A stretch of 64,000 bases of DNA. Origin: Flaccisagitta enflata (Eukaryota > Chaetognatha > Sagittoidea > Aphragmophora). The position numbers and the translations under genes were made by a program. Positions 21,990 to 34,142 of the stretch are shown piece by piece. Position 1 is the first letter of the stretch, and every line of letters begins with the position of its first letter. The notes under the pieces are model-generated. The model searched no databases, was not told where the DNA came from, and saw only the letters and a program-made list of their open reading frames with translations. The stretch spans positions 44,826,001 through 44,890,000 of the forward strand of contig OZ231127.1 of NCBI GenBank assembly GCA_965153355.1, in the 5' to 3' direction.

Positions 21990-22099
21990 AGGTGCGACAA
22001 AGCACCTCTATAACTGGATGTGTCCCTCGGTCTGTTGGTTGGTGACGCATTTGTTCGACGATCCACACGTCGCACCTTATTGGCCTAATTGGTCTTGTT
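21990..22099 (+). mobile_element. Minimal HPE, AGGTGC class (110 bp)
   Basis: Hairpin AGGTGCGACAAAGCACCT (21990-22007), CTATAACTGGATGTGTCC, a short GGTT run, subterminal GTCGCACCT (22069-22077), TTATTGGCC, end TCTTGTT. Family-G copy 1 near 16455 shows the unoccupied site (T-run then CATTTTTTCATCTGG) with no duplication. Confidence 0.93.
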
Positions 22100-22694
22100 G
22101 ATTTTTTCATCTGGTAGGTTGGTTGGGCTGGTTGGGCCAGTTGGACTCATCTTCAGAAGACCAACTTTTTTGGCCTGATCTCTCTTGGTAAAGTCTGTCT
22201 TCCCGCAAAAAATCATGGCTGTAGCTCAAAGGGTTTATGAGATATGGGCATTTTTGTAAATTGGACAAATTGATTTTTTTTTCTTCAAAGTCCGCAAAAT
22301 CTTGACTTCCGCTGAGAAGAAAACAACTATGGAGATTGTCCAACGAGCGTATCAATTCTGTTCACACTTCAGGACTGACAAAATGTAAAATTTCATTGTG
22401 ACTGAACGCCTGGGAGGCAAGGCCTCAAATTTTCCGTGTAGACTCAAAATTTCACGCTCTTTCACGTGGTGTGGTCAGATTTCATGTAAAATGTGTCATT
22501 TCTACGCCATAGTGGCATATCTTAAGCGTTAGGTATGCGTTAGGAACAAATTTGGGGGTGTGCGCAAATTGATACGCTCCAAGAAAATTTCTATTTCTCT
22601 GTTTAGGATCAACCCAATAACATGAAAATGAAGGGGAACGTCCCTCAAGTAGTTGTCCATCAAATGGCAAAAGAAAAAATGCTTAATGTTTAAG

Positions 22695-22840
22695 AACAAG
22701 GCCGGATACACGGCAATCCAGTCGCGGACAGTTGGGCAGGAGCAGTAATGCAAAAACCGCTCGCAATTCAAAAATATTTTGGTCGGACGGACCGACGGAC
22801 CAATTGACACGGCAAGGTGTAGAGTCGCGTGTCCGCAACT
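22695..22840 (-). mobile_element. HPE, AGTCGCG class, 146-bp type
   Basis: AACAAGGCCGGATACACGGC, subterminal AGTCGCGGACA (22720-22730), GGGCAGGAGCAGTAATGC, short (GACG)n, hairpin AGTCGCGTGTCCGCAACT. Copy 1 of the host element (GTTTAAGATAAATGAGG near 17058) has the same flank length without it, so there was no target duplication. Copies of exactly the same length lie at 34143 and 55678. Confidence 0.93.
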
Positions 22841-24236
22841 AAAAAGGAGGTTAAAAAAAATGAATATCATGATATTCAGCCTTGAGAGAAAAAAAAGCAA
22901 AAAAATCGAGCAAGGGTAAATTTGAATTATACGCCAATTTTTGGTAACTTATAGTTTGCTTACTAAGTTGATTTTTTTTGTGTATCCTATGGGACTACTA
23001 CTAGTTGATGAAAACTCATAAAATCATAGGAAAAGACATTTCTTGATTGGTTTTACTTGCTGTTTTCTACTGGAGACAGAATGGAGACAAGCCAAAAAAA
23101 GCCCTTTGACCAAATTTTTAGACCCCCTAAGGGTAGGGAGGGTCACAAAAAATGGTTTGAAATTGTGCATTGGGTAGTCATGAATATCTTTGAACCATTT
23201 AATCTGCATATAATGATGTATTGGAATTTTGTGCTAACGTAGATTGGCGGAAAGTCGGGCCCTCCCGCTTGCTGTGGAACCGTGACATTTGCCTTTTTTT
23301 AGCAAAAAATAGTAGTTTTTTGCTGAAAATGGCATGTTTTTTTTACTTTGAAGAAAAAATATGCCCTTCCTAAGATAGAATGTCATCTGCTGAATATTTA
23401 TGAGAAATTTCGTGAAGTTCCATTGACTTTTAGATGCTTAAAGTGCATTGTAAAAGTTAGAAATTTGAATAAGTAAGCTTCGATGATAAAATATTGTCTA
23501 AAAAACCTAAAAAAATGTTAGATCTTATGAAAATATACTTTCCTTTCAGTTTTCGTGCTTCTATGATGAATTTTGGCTGAATAACAACCAGAAAACCAAT
23601 TTACGACAATATGCAAATGAGTTTTTTGGCGAAAATCACAAAAATCTCACTGAAACTGCTTTTCTATTGAAATTATGATGGTTTTTGCTAGAGAAACATG
23701 CTCTAAACTTAAAAAACTTTCTTTCTAAGGAAATTTATGATTTTTGCCAAAAAGCTCATTTGCATATTGTCGTAAATTGTTTTTTTGGTTGTTATTCAGC
23801 CAAAATTCATCATAGAAGCACGAAAATTGGAAGGGAGGTATATTTTAATAAGATCTAACATTTTTTTAGGTCTTTTAGACAATATTTTATCATCAAGGCT
23901 TATATATTCAAATTTCTAACTTTTACAATGCATTTTAAGCATCGAAACGTCAATGGAACTTCACGAAATTTTTATTAAATATTCAGCAGTTGACAAACTA
24001 CCTTAGGAAGGGCATATTTTTTCTTCAAAGTAAAAAAGACATGCTATTTTGAGCAACTATCATTTTTTGCCTAAAAAAGTGTTTCTAATTTTTTCGGCTC
24101 GCAATCGGGAAAAATGAAGTTGATATTCTTAATCTACACGTTTTTTAGGACGAGTATGCAAAAAACTGGAGACGGTTTATTTTTTTTTTCAGAATTTTTA
24201 AAATGGAGCTTTTTGGCTAGCGGGCATTTGACCGTT

Positions 24237-24696
24237 ACGTGCGCCAACGCAAGTCAATAAAAGGGTATGTCGGTTGGTTGGTCGGTCGGTTGGTAACGCA
24301 TTTGTTTGACAATCCACACTAGGGTGACCAAAAATATGGTCAAATTCGAATTTCATCTTCCTTGCGGGAGAAATGTGACCATTTCCATCACACATGATGA
24401 CCCTAAAATTTGGTGATGATCAGATAAAGTCTACTCATGACCGCCACTCCCATTATATCCCATACAAAATGCATAGGAAGGATTCTGGTCTTATTCCAGC
24501 CCTATATTTTACAATGGGAAAAGGGGTTGGGTGGCGGTCATGAGTAAATTTTATCTGATCATCACCAGATTTTTGAGTCATCATCTGTGGTGGAAATGGA
24601 CACATTTCTCCCACGAGGAACACTAAATTCGGATTTGACCATACTTTCAGTCACCCTAATCCACACAGCGCACATATTGGTCTACTTGGCCTTGTT
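24237..24696 (+). mobile_element. HPE, GTGCG class, carrying a hAT MITE
   Basis: The decayed hairpin GTGCGCCAACGCA is at about 24239. Then (GGTT/GGTC)n, GTAACGCATTTGTTTGACAA, the MITE 24320-24658, subterminal CGCACA, and ATTGGTCTACTTGGCCTTGTT. Without the MITE it is about 113 bp. It stands head to tail with two further HPEs. Confidence 0.75.
24320..24658. mobile_element. hAT-type foldback MITE, family B, copy 1
   Basis: 339 bp, ends TAGGGTGACC and AGTCACCCTA, arms of about 150 bp, exact 8-bp duplication ATCCACAC on both sides (24312-24319, 24659-24666). The inverted copy at 39534-39871 is nearly identical with its own 8-bp duplication. Non-coding. Confidence 0.95.
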
Positions 24697-24699
24697 TTT

Positions 24700-25209
24700 A
24701 GTCGCGTGCTACGCGACTCTATAAGCCACTTTTCTGTCGGTCCGTCGGTCCGTCGGTCGGTCGGTAACAAAGCTTTTTAAAAGGCGTTTTACACAAAATA
24801 AAGACATTTTAAATGTTTTTGAATGTTTCTAAGACATTTTTAAACCTCTATAAGCCACTCTTTGGTTGGTCAGTTGGTCTGTCGATCCATCCCTCTGTCT
24901 GTCACAAAGTTGTTTAAAGAGTGTTTCAGCCAATTTTGATACATTTTAAATGTTTTTAAATTATTTATGGCATTCCTACACCTCTATAAGCCACTTTTTG
25001 GACCATCTGTCCCTCCATCTGTCTGTCCATCCATCCGTCCATCTGTTGGTCCGTCCATCCATTAGTCCATTGGTTTGTCACAAAGTTGTTTTTAAGGTTT
25101 TTTTTGCTAGTTCAAAGGTCTTTTTAGATGTTTTAGTCTGTTCATCTGTCTGCCTGCCTGACTTTTCTGAAAGTGCCGACGCACGCGACTTAGGTCTAAT
25201 GACCTTGTT
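24700..25209 (+). mobile_element. HPE, AGTCGCG class, internally reduplicated
   Basis: Hairpin AGTCGCGTGCTACGCGACT (24700), CTATAAGCCACTTTTCTGTC, then three imperfect internal copies (about 130 bp each) of the CCTCTATAAGCCACT...ACAAAG segment without the hairpin. Subterminal GCACGCGACT (25181-25190), end GACCTTGTT. Confidence 0.9.
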
Positions 25210-25334
25210 TTCTCTGCCAACGCACCCCCTTATTGGCTGTGTCCGTTGGTCTGTCTGTCGCTTGGTCTTTTGGTCGATAACGCGTTCGTTCGATGATCCA
25301 CAGGGCGCACCTTATTGGCCTACTTGGCCTTGTT
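25210..25334 (+). mobile_element. HPE, GGTGCG class, left arm damaged
   Basis: Left end CTGCCAACGCACC has lost one hairpin arm. GGCTGTGTCC, (GGTC)n, GATAACGCGTTCGTTCGATG, subterminal GGCGCACC, TTATTGGCCTACTTGG, CTTGTT. It directly follows the end of the preceding HPE. Confidence 0.75.
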
Positions 25335-25743
25335 GTTTCAAATCTCTTATTGACATTCTTTAGAAATTCCAAAAGCGTGTCAATAAGAGATTTTGTCACG
25401 CGGCGCATTACTTGACAGTGTCAGGCTGACACAGACACAGACAATCATTGGGAAAAAAATCGAAAAACGTTTTTCGATTTTTTGTGTTCCGGGTTAGGAA
25501 TTAATGTTTCCCTTTTTCGCTTGCGACAATTTGAGGAAGTTAGGTCAGAACTAGGCTCGCCGGTGGCTGGGGTTGAAATTGGTACAGGGTACACCTGGAA
25601 AAAAGCAGGGCACTGTCGGACCAATACTTTAGGCGCTATGAATTTTTTAATCTTTTTTTATTTTTTCATATTTTCCGCGAATTTTTCAAAGATCGATATT
25701 TTTCATCGATCTCAATTTTGGGCCCTATGTAACAACAAAAATG
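25335..25743. other. Intronic DNA with two perfect hairpins
   Basis: AAATCTCTTATTGACA is repeated inverted about 24 nt later (25341-25392). A 30-nt perfect palindrome built on AATCGAAAAACG is centred near 25468. No gene. Confidence 0.7.
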
Positions 25744-26294
25744 AGTTTAGCAGAGGGCAGAGGGAGGGGGATGGAGGGAGGGAGATGGAGGGAGGGAGGG
25801 AAAGGAGGTAGGGAGAAAGAGGGAGGGAGATGGGGAAGGAGGGAGGGTGGAGAGAGAGGGAGAGGTAGAGAGAGAGGATAAGGAGGTGGGAAAGGGAGGG
25901 AGGGAGATTGGGAGGGAGGGAGGGTGGGAGAGAAAGGGAGGGAGGGAGAGGTAGAGAGGGAGAGGTAGAGAAGGAGGGAGGGAGGGAGGGGGAGGGAGAG
26001 GGGTAGGAGGGAATGTAAGATGGAGGGAGAGCGAGTGGGAGGGAGACTGGAAGGAAGAGAGGGAGGGAGAGAAGGATGGAGGGAGGGAGAGAGGGAGGTG
26101 GAGAGGGAGAGAGGAGGGAGAGAGGGAGGGAGAGAGAGGGAGAAAGGAGGGAAGAGAGGGAGGGAGGGAAGGAGAGAAGGAAGGAGAGGGAGAGAGAGAG
26201 AGGGAAGAGGGAGAGAAGGAGAAGGAGAGAGAGAGAAGGAGAGAGAGGGAGAGAGGGAGAGAGGAGAGGAGGGGGGGAAAGATAAAGAGAGAAG

Positions 26295-26344
<50 letters not shown>

Positions 26345-26351
26345 AGAGAGA
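25744..26351. repeat. GGGA/GAGA purine tract, 600 bp
   Basis: Strand-asymmetric purine run of GGGAGGGA and GAGAGA units, leading directly into (CA)n. Six-frame ORFs of up to 307 codons across it are compositional. Confidence 0.98.
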
Positions 26352-26353
26352 CA

Positions 26354-26446
<93 letters not shown>

Positions 26447-26448
26447 AG
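26352..26448. repeat. (CA)n microsatellite
   Basis: Nearly pure CA run of about 90 bp. Confidence 0.98.
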
Positions 26449-26643
26449 AGGCGCGTGAATGCTATGAGGAGAAAAAAGAAACTGAAAAAAAAAAACAGAA
26501 ACAATCTTACGATTTTTTTCCGGTCGGCGAGAGCCGCCTTTACTGGTAATGAAAGTCAGATAAAAAAAGAAGCATCCGATTATCACAATTTCGTTCTTTT
26601 TCAGTAATTTATTCTTTATCTTATCGGGTAAGTTCACTATACA

Positions 26644-29290
26644 CACTGGCCCTAAATGACCACCTATCAAGCTCCTAGGCCTATCTCAACTCTATCCACC
26701 CATAACCACCACCTTCCACCCTCACACTGGCCCTAAATGACCACCTATCAAGCTCCTAGGCCTATCTCAACTCTATCCACCCATAACCACCACCTTCCAC
26801 CCTCACACTGGCCCTAAATGACCACCTATCAAGCTCCTAGGCCTATCTCAACTCTATCCACCCATAACCACCACCTTCCACCCTCACACTGGCCCTAAAT
26901 GACCACCTATCAAGCTCCTAGGCCTATCTCAACTCTATCCACCCATAACCACCACCTTCCACCATCACACTGGCCCTAAATGACCACCTATCAAGCTCCT
27001 AGGCCTATCTCAACTCTATCCACCCATAACCACCACCTTCCACCCTCACACTGGCCCTAAATGACCACCTATCAAGCTCCTAGGCCTATCTCAACTCTAT
27101 CCACCCATAACCACCACCTTCCACCCTCACACTGGCCCTAAATGACCACCTATCAAGCTCCTAGGCCTATCTCAACTATCCACCCATACCACCACCCATA
27201 ACCACCTACCCTAGCCTAAGCAGGCACCACCTATTCAAGCTCCTGGCCTATCTCAACTCTATCCACCCACCATCCACACCTCACTGTGCCCTAAATGACC
27301 ACCTATCAAGCTCCTAGGCCTATCTCAACTCTATCCACCCACCACCTTCCACCCTCACACTGGCCCTAATGACCACCTATCAAGCTCCTAGGCCTATCTC
27401 AACTCTATCCACCCATAACCACCACCTTCCACCCTCACACTGGCCCTAAATGACCACCTATCAAGCTCCTAGGCCTATCTCAACTCTATCCACCCATAAC
27501 CACCACCTTCCACCCTCACACTGGCCCTAAATGACCACCTATCAAGCTCCTAGGCCTATCTCAACTCTATCCACCCATAACCACCACCTTCCACCCTCAC
27601 ACTGGCCCTAAATGACCACCTATCAAGCTCCTAGGCCTATCTCAACTCTATCCACCCATAACCACCACCTTCCACCCTCACACTGGCCCTAAATGACCAC
27701 CTATCAAGCTCCTAGGCCTATCTCAACTCTATCCACCCATAACCACCACCTTCCACCCTCACACTGGCCCTAAATGACCACCTATCAAGCTCTAGGCCTA
27801 TCTCAACTCTATCCACCCTAACCCTACCTTCCACCCTCACACTGGCCCTAAATGACCACCTATCAAGCTCCTGGCCTATCTCAACTCTATCACCCCCACC
27901 ACCTTCCACCCTCACACTGGCTAAATGACCACCTATCAAGCTCCTAGGCCTATCTCAACTCTATCCTGCCACCACCTTCCACCTCACACTGGCTAAATGA
28001 CCACCTATCAAGCTCTAGGCCTATCTCAACTCTATCCACCATAACCACCACCTTCCACCCTCACACTGGCCCTAAATGACCACCTATCAAGCTCTAGGCC
28101 TATCTCAACTCTATCCACCCATAACCACCACCTTCCACCCTCACACTGGCCCTAAATGACCACCTATCAAGCTCCTAGGCCTATCTCAACTCTATCCACC
28201 CATAACCACCACCTTCCACCCTCACACTGGCCCTAAATGACCACCTATCAAGCTCCTAGGCCTATCTCAACTCTATCCACCCATAACCACCACCTTCCAC
28301 CCTCACACTGGCCCTAAATGACCACCTATCAAGCTCCTAGGCCTATCTCAACTCTATCCACCCATAACCACCACCTTCCACCCTCACACTGGCCCTAAAT
28401 GACCACCTATCAAGCTCCTAGGCCTATCTCAACTCTATCCACCCATAACCACCACCTTCCACCCTCACACTGGCCCTAAATGACCACCTATCAAGCTCCT
28501 AGGCCTATCTCAACTCTATCCACCCATAACCACCACCTTCCACCCTCACACTGGCCCTAAATGACCACCTATCAAGCTCCTAGGCCTATCTCACTCTATC
28601 CACCATAACCACCACCTTCCACCTCACACTGGCCCTAAATGACCATCCTATCAAGCTCCTAGGCCTATCTCAACTCTATCCATCCAATACCACACATCCC
28701 ACCTTCCACCCTCATATAGAATTTCAATATTTCCTATCTAAGCCTAGGCCTAATTCTAAAAACCCACCACCTTCCACCCTCACTGGCCCTAAATGACCAC
28801 CTATCAGCTCCTAGGCCTATCTCAACTCTATCACCCATAACCACTGCACCTTCACCCCTCACACTGGCCCTAAATGACCACCTATCCAGCTCCTAGGCCT
28901 ATCTCAACTCATCACACAACCACCACCTTCCACCCTCACAGGCCCTAAATGACCACCTATCAAGCTCCTAGGCCTATCTCAACTCCATCCACCCATAACC
29001 ACCTTCACCTCACACTGGCCTAAATGACCACCTATCAAGCTCCTAGGCCTATCTCCAACTCCATCCACCCCAACCACCACCTTCACCCTCACACTGGCCC
29101 TAAATGACCACCTATCAAGCTCCTAGGCCTATCTCAACTCCATCCACCCATAACCACCACCTTCCACCCTCACACTGGCCCTAAATGACCACCTATCAAG
29201 CTCCTAGGCCTATCTCAACTCTATCCACCCATAACCACCACCTTCCACCCTCACACTGGCCCTAAATGACCACCTATCAAGCTCCTAGGT
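26644..29290. repeat. 81-bp satellite array, about 32 copies
   Basis: Unit of 81 bp beginning CACTGGCCCTAAATGACCAC and ending ACCACCTTCCACCCTCA. The copies from 26644 to 27160 and from 28100 to 28560 are almost identical. Those at 27170-28020 and 28600-29080 carry small deletions. The array lies in the 11.5 kb intron that splits kringle 1. It ends within a unit at about 29288. Confidence 0.98.
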
Positions 29291-29599
29291 CCGTCAAAGT
29301 GGCCACCATCCCTCCCACCTCCAAATTTGATTTTTTAATTGATTATTTCACAAGCAACTAACTCTTTGCAGGAAGAAATTTTGTATCTCAAGTTGTAACA
29401 TTTAATAAAATGAAAGGATGTAAATTTCCACATGCCAATTTTTTTTTCTCCTCTAGAATGATATCATTAGATTTTTTTATTTTGATTACCTTGCGGCATG
29501 TCCTATTCAGGTCTTATGTTTCTCTTGTTTACTGCAATATGCATAAATGATTATTCTAATTTCTTTGTTGCTCCTCCTAGCCCAGCAAAGATATTTCGA
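29291..29599. other. No gene recognised (intron)
   Basis: AT-rich intronic sequence between the satellite and the 373-bp array. Confidence 0.6.
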
Positions 29600-31330
29600 A
29601 TTTCACATTCAAAAGCATTCAAAGATTTACCTTGGCCAAAATGACTGAATCCCGTGAACATGAGCAAACAAGGCGTTGACCGGTATAGGTTGTTAATTTA
29701 GCCTTTTTTACACTAATTCTTAGTCGCGTGCACGCGACTCTACACCCCGCTTTGTCCATCTGTCCATCCATCGGTAGGTCCATCTGTCACACTTTTCTTC
29801 TTTTTGATTTTCTTATTTCTTTAAGTCATTTAAAGTCATTTAAGAGTGTACTGAGTCATTCTAAGTTGTTCTAAGTCAATCTGTAAGTCGTGCACGCGAC
29901 TTATAGGTGTTGGCCTTGTTTGTGAACAAAATTGATTTTCTCATGAAAATTCTTAGGTTAAATCAATGAAATCTTGACCATAAAACTACTTAATATTGTC
30001 TATCCAATGATTCCAGACTCATTTTGGGGTCTTTTGTCGTTTAGAAGTAATTTTTTTTGCAAAAATAGAAAAAATTACAAAAATCATTTCCCGCGAATTA
30101 GGCCCTTGGCCCAAAAAGTATATCTGCTGCGGTTGTTTCTGGGTCGCCACAGCTCGCCATGAGGGTATAGGACCCTTATACATCACACTTAATATATATC
30201 TTGGCCAAAATGACTGAATCCCGCGAACATGAGCGAACAATGCATTGACAGGTATAGGTTGTTGTTGATTTAGCCTTTTTTATGCTCATTTTTTTGTGGA
30301 AAAAATTGATTTTCTCGAAAAATGATTGAGATAAATCAATGAAATTTCAAACATAGAAACAACTTAATATTGTCTATCCAATGATTCCAGGCTTGTTGCT
30401 TGGTCTTTTTTCGTTTAGGCGTAGGAATTTTGCAAAAATAAAAAAAATCACAACAACCATTTCCATCGAATTTGACCCTTGGCTCAAAAAGTACATCTGC
30501 TCCGGCTGTTTGGGTGTCGCCATGGCATGCCATGAGGGTATAGGACCCTTATACATTTCACTTAAAATATATCTTGGCCAAAATGACTGAATCCCGCGAA
30601 CATTAGCGAACAATGCGTTGACAGGTATAGGTTGTTGTTAATATAGCCTTTTTTATGCTCATTTTTTTGTTGAAAAAATTGATTTTCTCGAAAAATACTT
30701 GAGATAAATCAATGAAATTTTAAACATAGAAACTACTTAATATTGTCTATCCAACGATTCCAAGCTCGTTGTTGGGTCTTTTGTCGTTTAGGCGTAGGAA
30801 TTTTGCAAAAATAAAAAAAATCCCAACAATTATTTCCAGCGAATTTCACCCTTGGCTCAAAAACTATATTTGCTGCGGCTGTTTCTGCGTCGCCATGGCT
30901 CGCCATGCGGCTATAGGACCCTTATATATCGTTGTTGAGATATATTCTGGCCAGAAAGACTGAATCCCGCGAACACAAGCGAACATTGCTTTGATAGGTA
31001 TAGGTTGTTAAAAATTTAGCGAATTTTCAATCTTATTTTTGGCAGAAAAAGTTGATTTTTTCCAAAACTACTCGCTAAAAATCTTTGAAAACTTTATCAG
31101 ATATACTGCTTATAATTATCTATCAAACGCCGCCAAGCTGGAACCTGTGTCTTTATTCGTTTAGCCTCCACAATTTAATAAAGATTTAAATATTACTACC
31201 ATTTTGAGTATAAAATATACCCTGACTTGGGAGTACATTTCCAGCTGCCACGAGTCATCTACGACCACCAGGCCCAATTTATGGCTTGAATTGTTCATAA
31301 AATCATATAACTAAGTGACTGAAACCATTA
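29600..31330. repeat. About 373-bp tandem repeat, 3 good copies plus diverged ends
   Basis: Marker sequences such as AAAATTGATTTTCTCGAAAA recur at about 29922, 30295, 30669 and 31041, a period of 372-374 bp. Each unit also holds TTGGCCAAAATGACTGAATC and TGTCTATCCAATGATTCCA. An HPE (29722-29920) is inserted in the first unit, and the later units show its empty site. Confidence 0.92.
29722..29920 (+). mobile_element. HPE, AGTCGCG class, in tandem repeat
   Basis: Perfect palindrome AGTCGCGTGCACGCGACT after TT, CTACACCCCGCTTTGTCC, GTCCATC repeats, AAGTCATTT repeats, subterminal GCACGCGACT (29892-29901), GTGTTGGCCTTGTT. Sister repeat units read ATGCTCATTTTTTTGTGG at this place, so the insertion is in a T-run without a clear duplication. 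Confidence 0.92.
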
Positions 31331-31764
<434 letters not shown>

Positions 31765-31862
31765 GTGAGTAAATGAAGAGGTTAGATGAGTGTATTCAAT
31801 ATTATGATGAGCACTTTCAATCTAGAACTTATTGATAACTGCATCTTGAACATCTTATTCAG

Positions 31863-32036
31863 GATCAATGATCTGATCAAGAATATCCGTGTAGAAGAAT
31901 TGGGTACGAGCAGTTGTCGGAATCGTGATCACGACCCTTTGGGCCCGTGGTGCTTCAAAAATGGCACTAATGATGAAATCGGATATTGTGATACTGGCAA
32001 TGTCTGCCGCGCTCATCAACTCAAGTACGATAGATG
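31863..32036 (+). CDS. Multidomain protease/BPI gene: exon with C-terminal half of kringle 1
   Basis: The acceptor CTTATTCAG| and phase fit the donor at 20316 (AG|G gives Arg). The frame reads INDLIKNIRVEELGTSS, then the conserved kringle C-terminal core CRNRDHDPLGPWCF, then GYCDTGNVC. With the 20110 exon this supplies the expected kringle cysteines and the RNxDxxxxGPWC signature. The donor is GATG|GTGAAAT, phase 2. Joining it straight to the kringle 2 acceptor at 34381 would create a stop, so a small intermediate exon or another splice site is likely between them. Confidence 0.87.
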
Positions 32037-32076
32037 GTGAAATATAACATTTTGTCAAACATGGTGTTTTTTGATT

Positions 32077-32251
32077 AACTAGGCCAGAAACATGGGTGCT
32101 GATGTCGCATTCGACATTAATAATGGTTAACCAGGTATTTGGGCAGGAGCAGTAATACAATAACCGCCTGTAAACGCCGAGAAAGTATAAAGAGTAAAGC
32201 TTGGTGGACGGACAGATTGACAACGCAGGTTGAAGTCGCGTGCACAAGACT
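32077..32251 (-). mobile_element. HPE, AGTCGCG class, diverged
   Basis: AACTAGGCCAGAAACATGGG, a diverged subterminal TGTCGCATTC, GGGCAGGAGCAGTAATAC, short (GACG) motif, AGTCGCGTGCACAAGACT hairpin followed by AAAC. Confidence 0.75.
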
Positions 32252-34142
32252 AAACATGACACTAAGCTCGACTCCCAAAGCATACTGGAATTCACATGCC
32301 GCCGCTTTTCTTTATTTGATTTTAATATCATAACAGTCTCTTATGCTAAAGTATAAGGAAACTACATGCTTAAACATTGAAAACTGATAAAAAAATCAAG
32401 GAAGGGTGTTGTTGTCTTGTGGTTCCCTTTATTTAAAATTGTTTTTGACTTTTCGCTTAAGCTTTAGAAAAAAAAATTCAAAAGATTAACTTTTTTAAAA
32501 ATTATTGAAAGGTGCAGGGTAATACCCTTTTTTAGGCTTCCCCAGCGGCGCTCTTTTTCACACATGCCAAATGTAGTCGTTATCATCAGAATCAGATGTA
32601 GCCTCAAGAAGAAATGTTCTACAGTAGATGTCATCTAGACTTGGAAATGCGGGGAGCTCATAATCTGACTGTCAGTATAGCAAAGGGAATAATATTTTGC
32701 TGGTGCAATAACAATGGCAAAAAAAAAAAAAAACAGACAAATTTTGAGAGAGCAAAAACATATGAAGATGTTGATCAATTTGCATAAAATTTACTGTGAA
32801 TAATAATCATGATTTGGACTATGTGTGGTTTGAATTTCATCAAAATCCGTTGAATACTTCAGCCGTAATCACGTTTTTACTGAAGTCACCTCTTTTTTTG
32901 ACTGCCAGAGATGACATTTATCCTTCATCAAAATAATTCTATTTTTAGTAAAATTGACATTGTGCAAAAAGTATTGGGAGTTTTGTTATGATTTTTGAAC
33001 TGTAGTCTGATGGTGTTATTTACTAATACTAGGCAAAATTTGCTTCTACTCAGATAAAGTCTATTGGGGTAGATATTGGTTGATTGTAAGCTTGCTCGGG
33101 ATAAAAACATTTAGCCACCTGTAAAAATATTTTTGCAATTTGGGGGTCTAAAAATGCTTCAATCTTTACCAAAATTTTACTGGAGATGAATCATATGTAC
33201 AAAAGTTACCAGTTAAAAAATTATGATAATTGGTTAAAAACTACAGCTACAGCATTGATTTATATTTTGGATTTCATCTTCATTTACTTCATTCTTAAAA
33301 CCGTAAAAAAAGTTTAGGAAAACTTGCTGTTTCTGCTAAAATAATTGGAGTTTTTTAGTAAAATTTTTACCACAGCCTGCTAACAATGTGGTCTACTTCC
33401 ACTTCAAATTTCATCAAAATTGGACTAGATTTAGTATGGTTTTTTAAAGTTTGTTTATTCTCTTTTTGTAAATTCTTATGTGTGCAGATTGAATGTCTGA
33501 TCATCTTACAAGCTCTATTAAAAAATCTATAATTCTCAAACTATTTGGAGCAGGTCATTGATTTTTTCAGTGATGCTTAATGATACTAAAAGGTAAGTTC
33601 AGTAAAAATTTCAGCACACTGGGTGAATTTTCAAAGGATTTATGAGCAAAAGAAGTAACTGTCCGTTTTTTTTTTTCGTTGACGATGGGGTATAATATCC
33701 CCCTATGGCTTACTTTAGGAAAAAAACTTTAAGTATAAAACTATAGGATCAATCACTTATTTTGCAGAATTTCAGCTTAATCTATTTACTTGATTTGCAA
33801 AACCAGCGCGGGATTCAAACCTGAAACTTTTAAATAAACTGATCACAATAGATCTGAAGCAAAGAGCATTAACCACTAGACCAAATTCAGGAGCAGTATG
33901 AAAAGTGCTAATTTGATTTAGCGTATTCAAGAGAATTTTCTATCAACAGAGCTGCCATACCCCATCATCAACCCTGCACACACACACAGTTTCATTACAT
34001 TTGCACAAATGGTATTTAGGATATGAGGGCCCCCGTATTTCCAAGTCTAGACGACATCTACTGTACTTTCAGATGCAAAGTCAATCAAGTAAAACCGCTA
34101 CTTTCATTCGTTTCTAGACCTTGGCTATCAACTACCTTTTTC
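32252..34142. other. Intron, nothing recognised
   Basis: 1.9 kb of AT-rich intron. Phrases such as TTTCATCAAAATTGGACT and AATTTCAGCACACTGGGT recur in related form at 43380-43480, suggesting an old dispersed repeat. The missing exon between kringle 1 and kringle 2 may lie here. ACTTTCAG|ATGCAAAGTC at 34061 mimics the kringle 2 acceptor. Confidence 0.5.

Larger units (their letters stand above)
21305..23293 (+). mobile_element. TIR element, family G, copy 2
   Basis: Perfect 11-bp ends GGCAAATGTCA and TGACATTTGCC. It is inserted in a T-run of the foldback arm, and the opposite arm gives the empty site. It is homologous to 15986-17503. Three HPEs (21585, 21990, 22695) were inserted into it later, and copy 1 provides their empty sites. 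No transposase was recognised. Confidence 0.85.
21154..24232. mobile_element. Giant foldback element interrupted by a 2-kb insertion
   Basis: Outer ends CGGTCAAATACCCGC and GCGGGCATTTGACCG are inverted, with a possible 4-bp TTAC duplication. The arms (21154-21304 plus 23294-23680, against 23700-24232) pair along their length, for example AAACCGTCTCCAG near 21201 with CTGGAGACGGTTT near 24166. The left arm is interrupted by family-G element 21305-23293, and the right arm shows the uninterrupted arrangement. No coding domain. Confidence 0.85.

Noticed and set aside
25712-26670. Long ORFs of 244-307 codons on both strands
   Set aside because: They run through GGGA/GAGA and CA simple repeats; the Ser/Leu/Pro or Glu/Arg/Gly composition is purely repeat-derived.
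26644-29290. Possible repetitive protein, since 81 is a multiple of 3
   Set aside because: Frequent small deletions break every frame and no splice sites bound the array; treated as satellite DNA.
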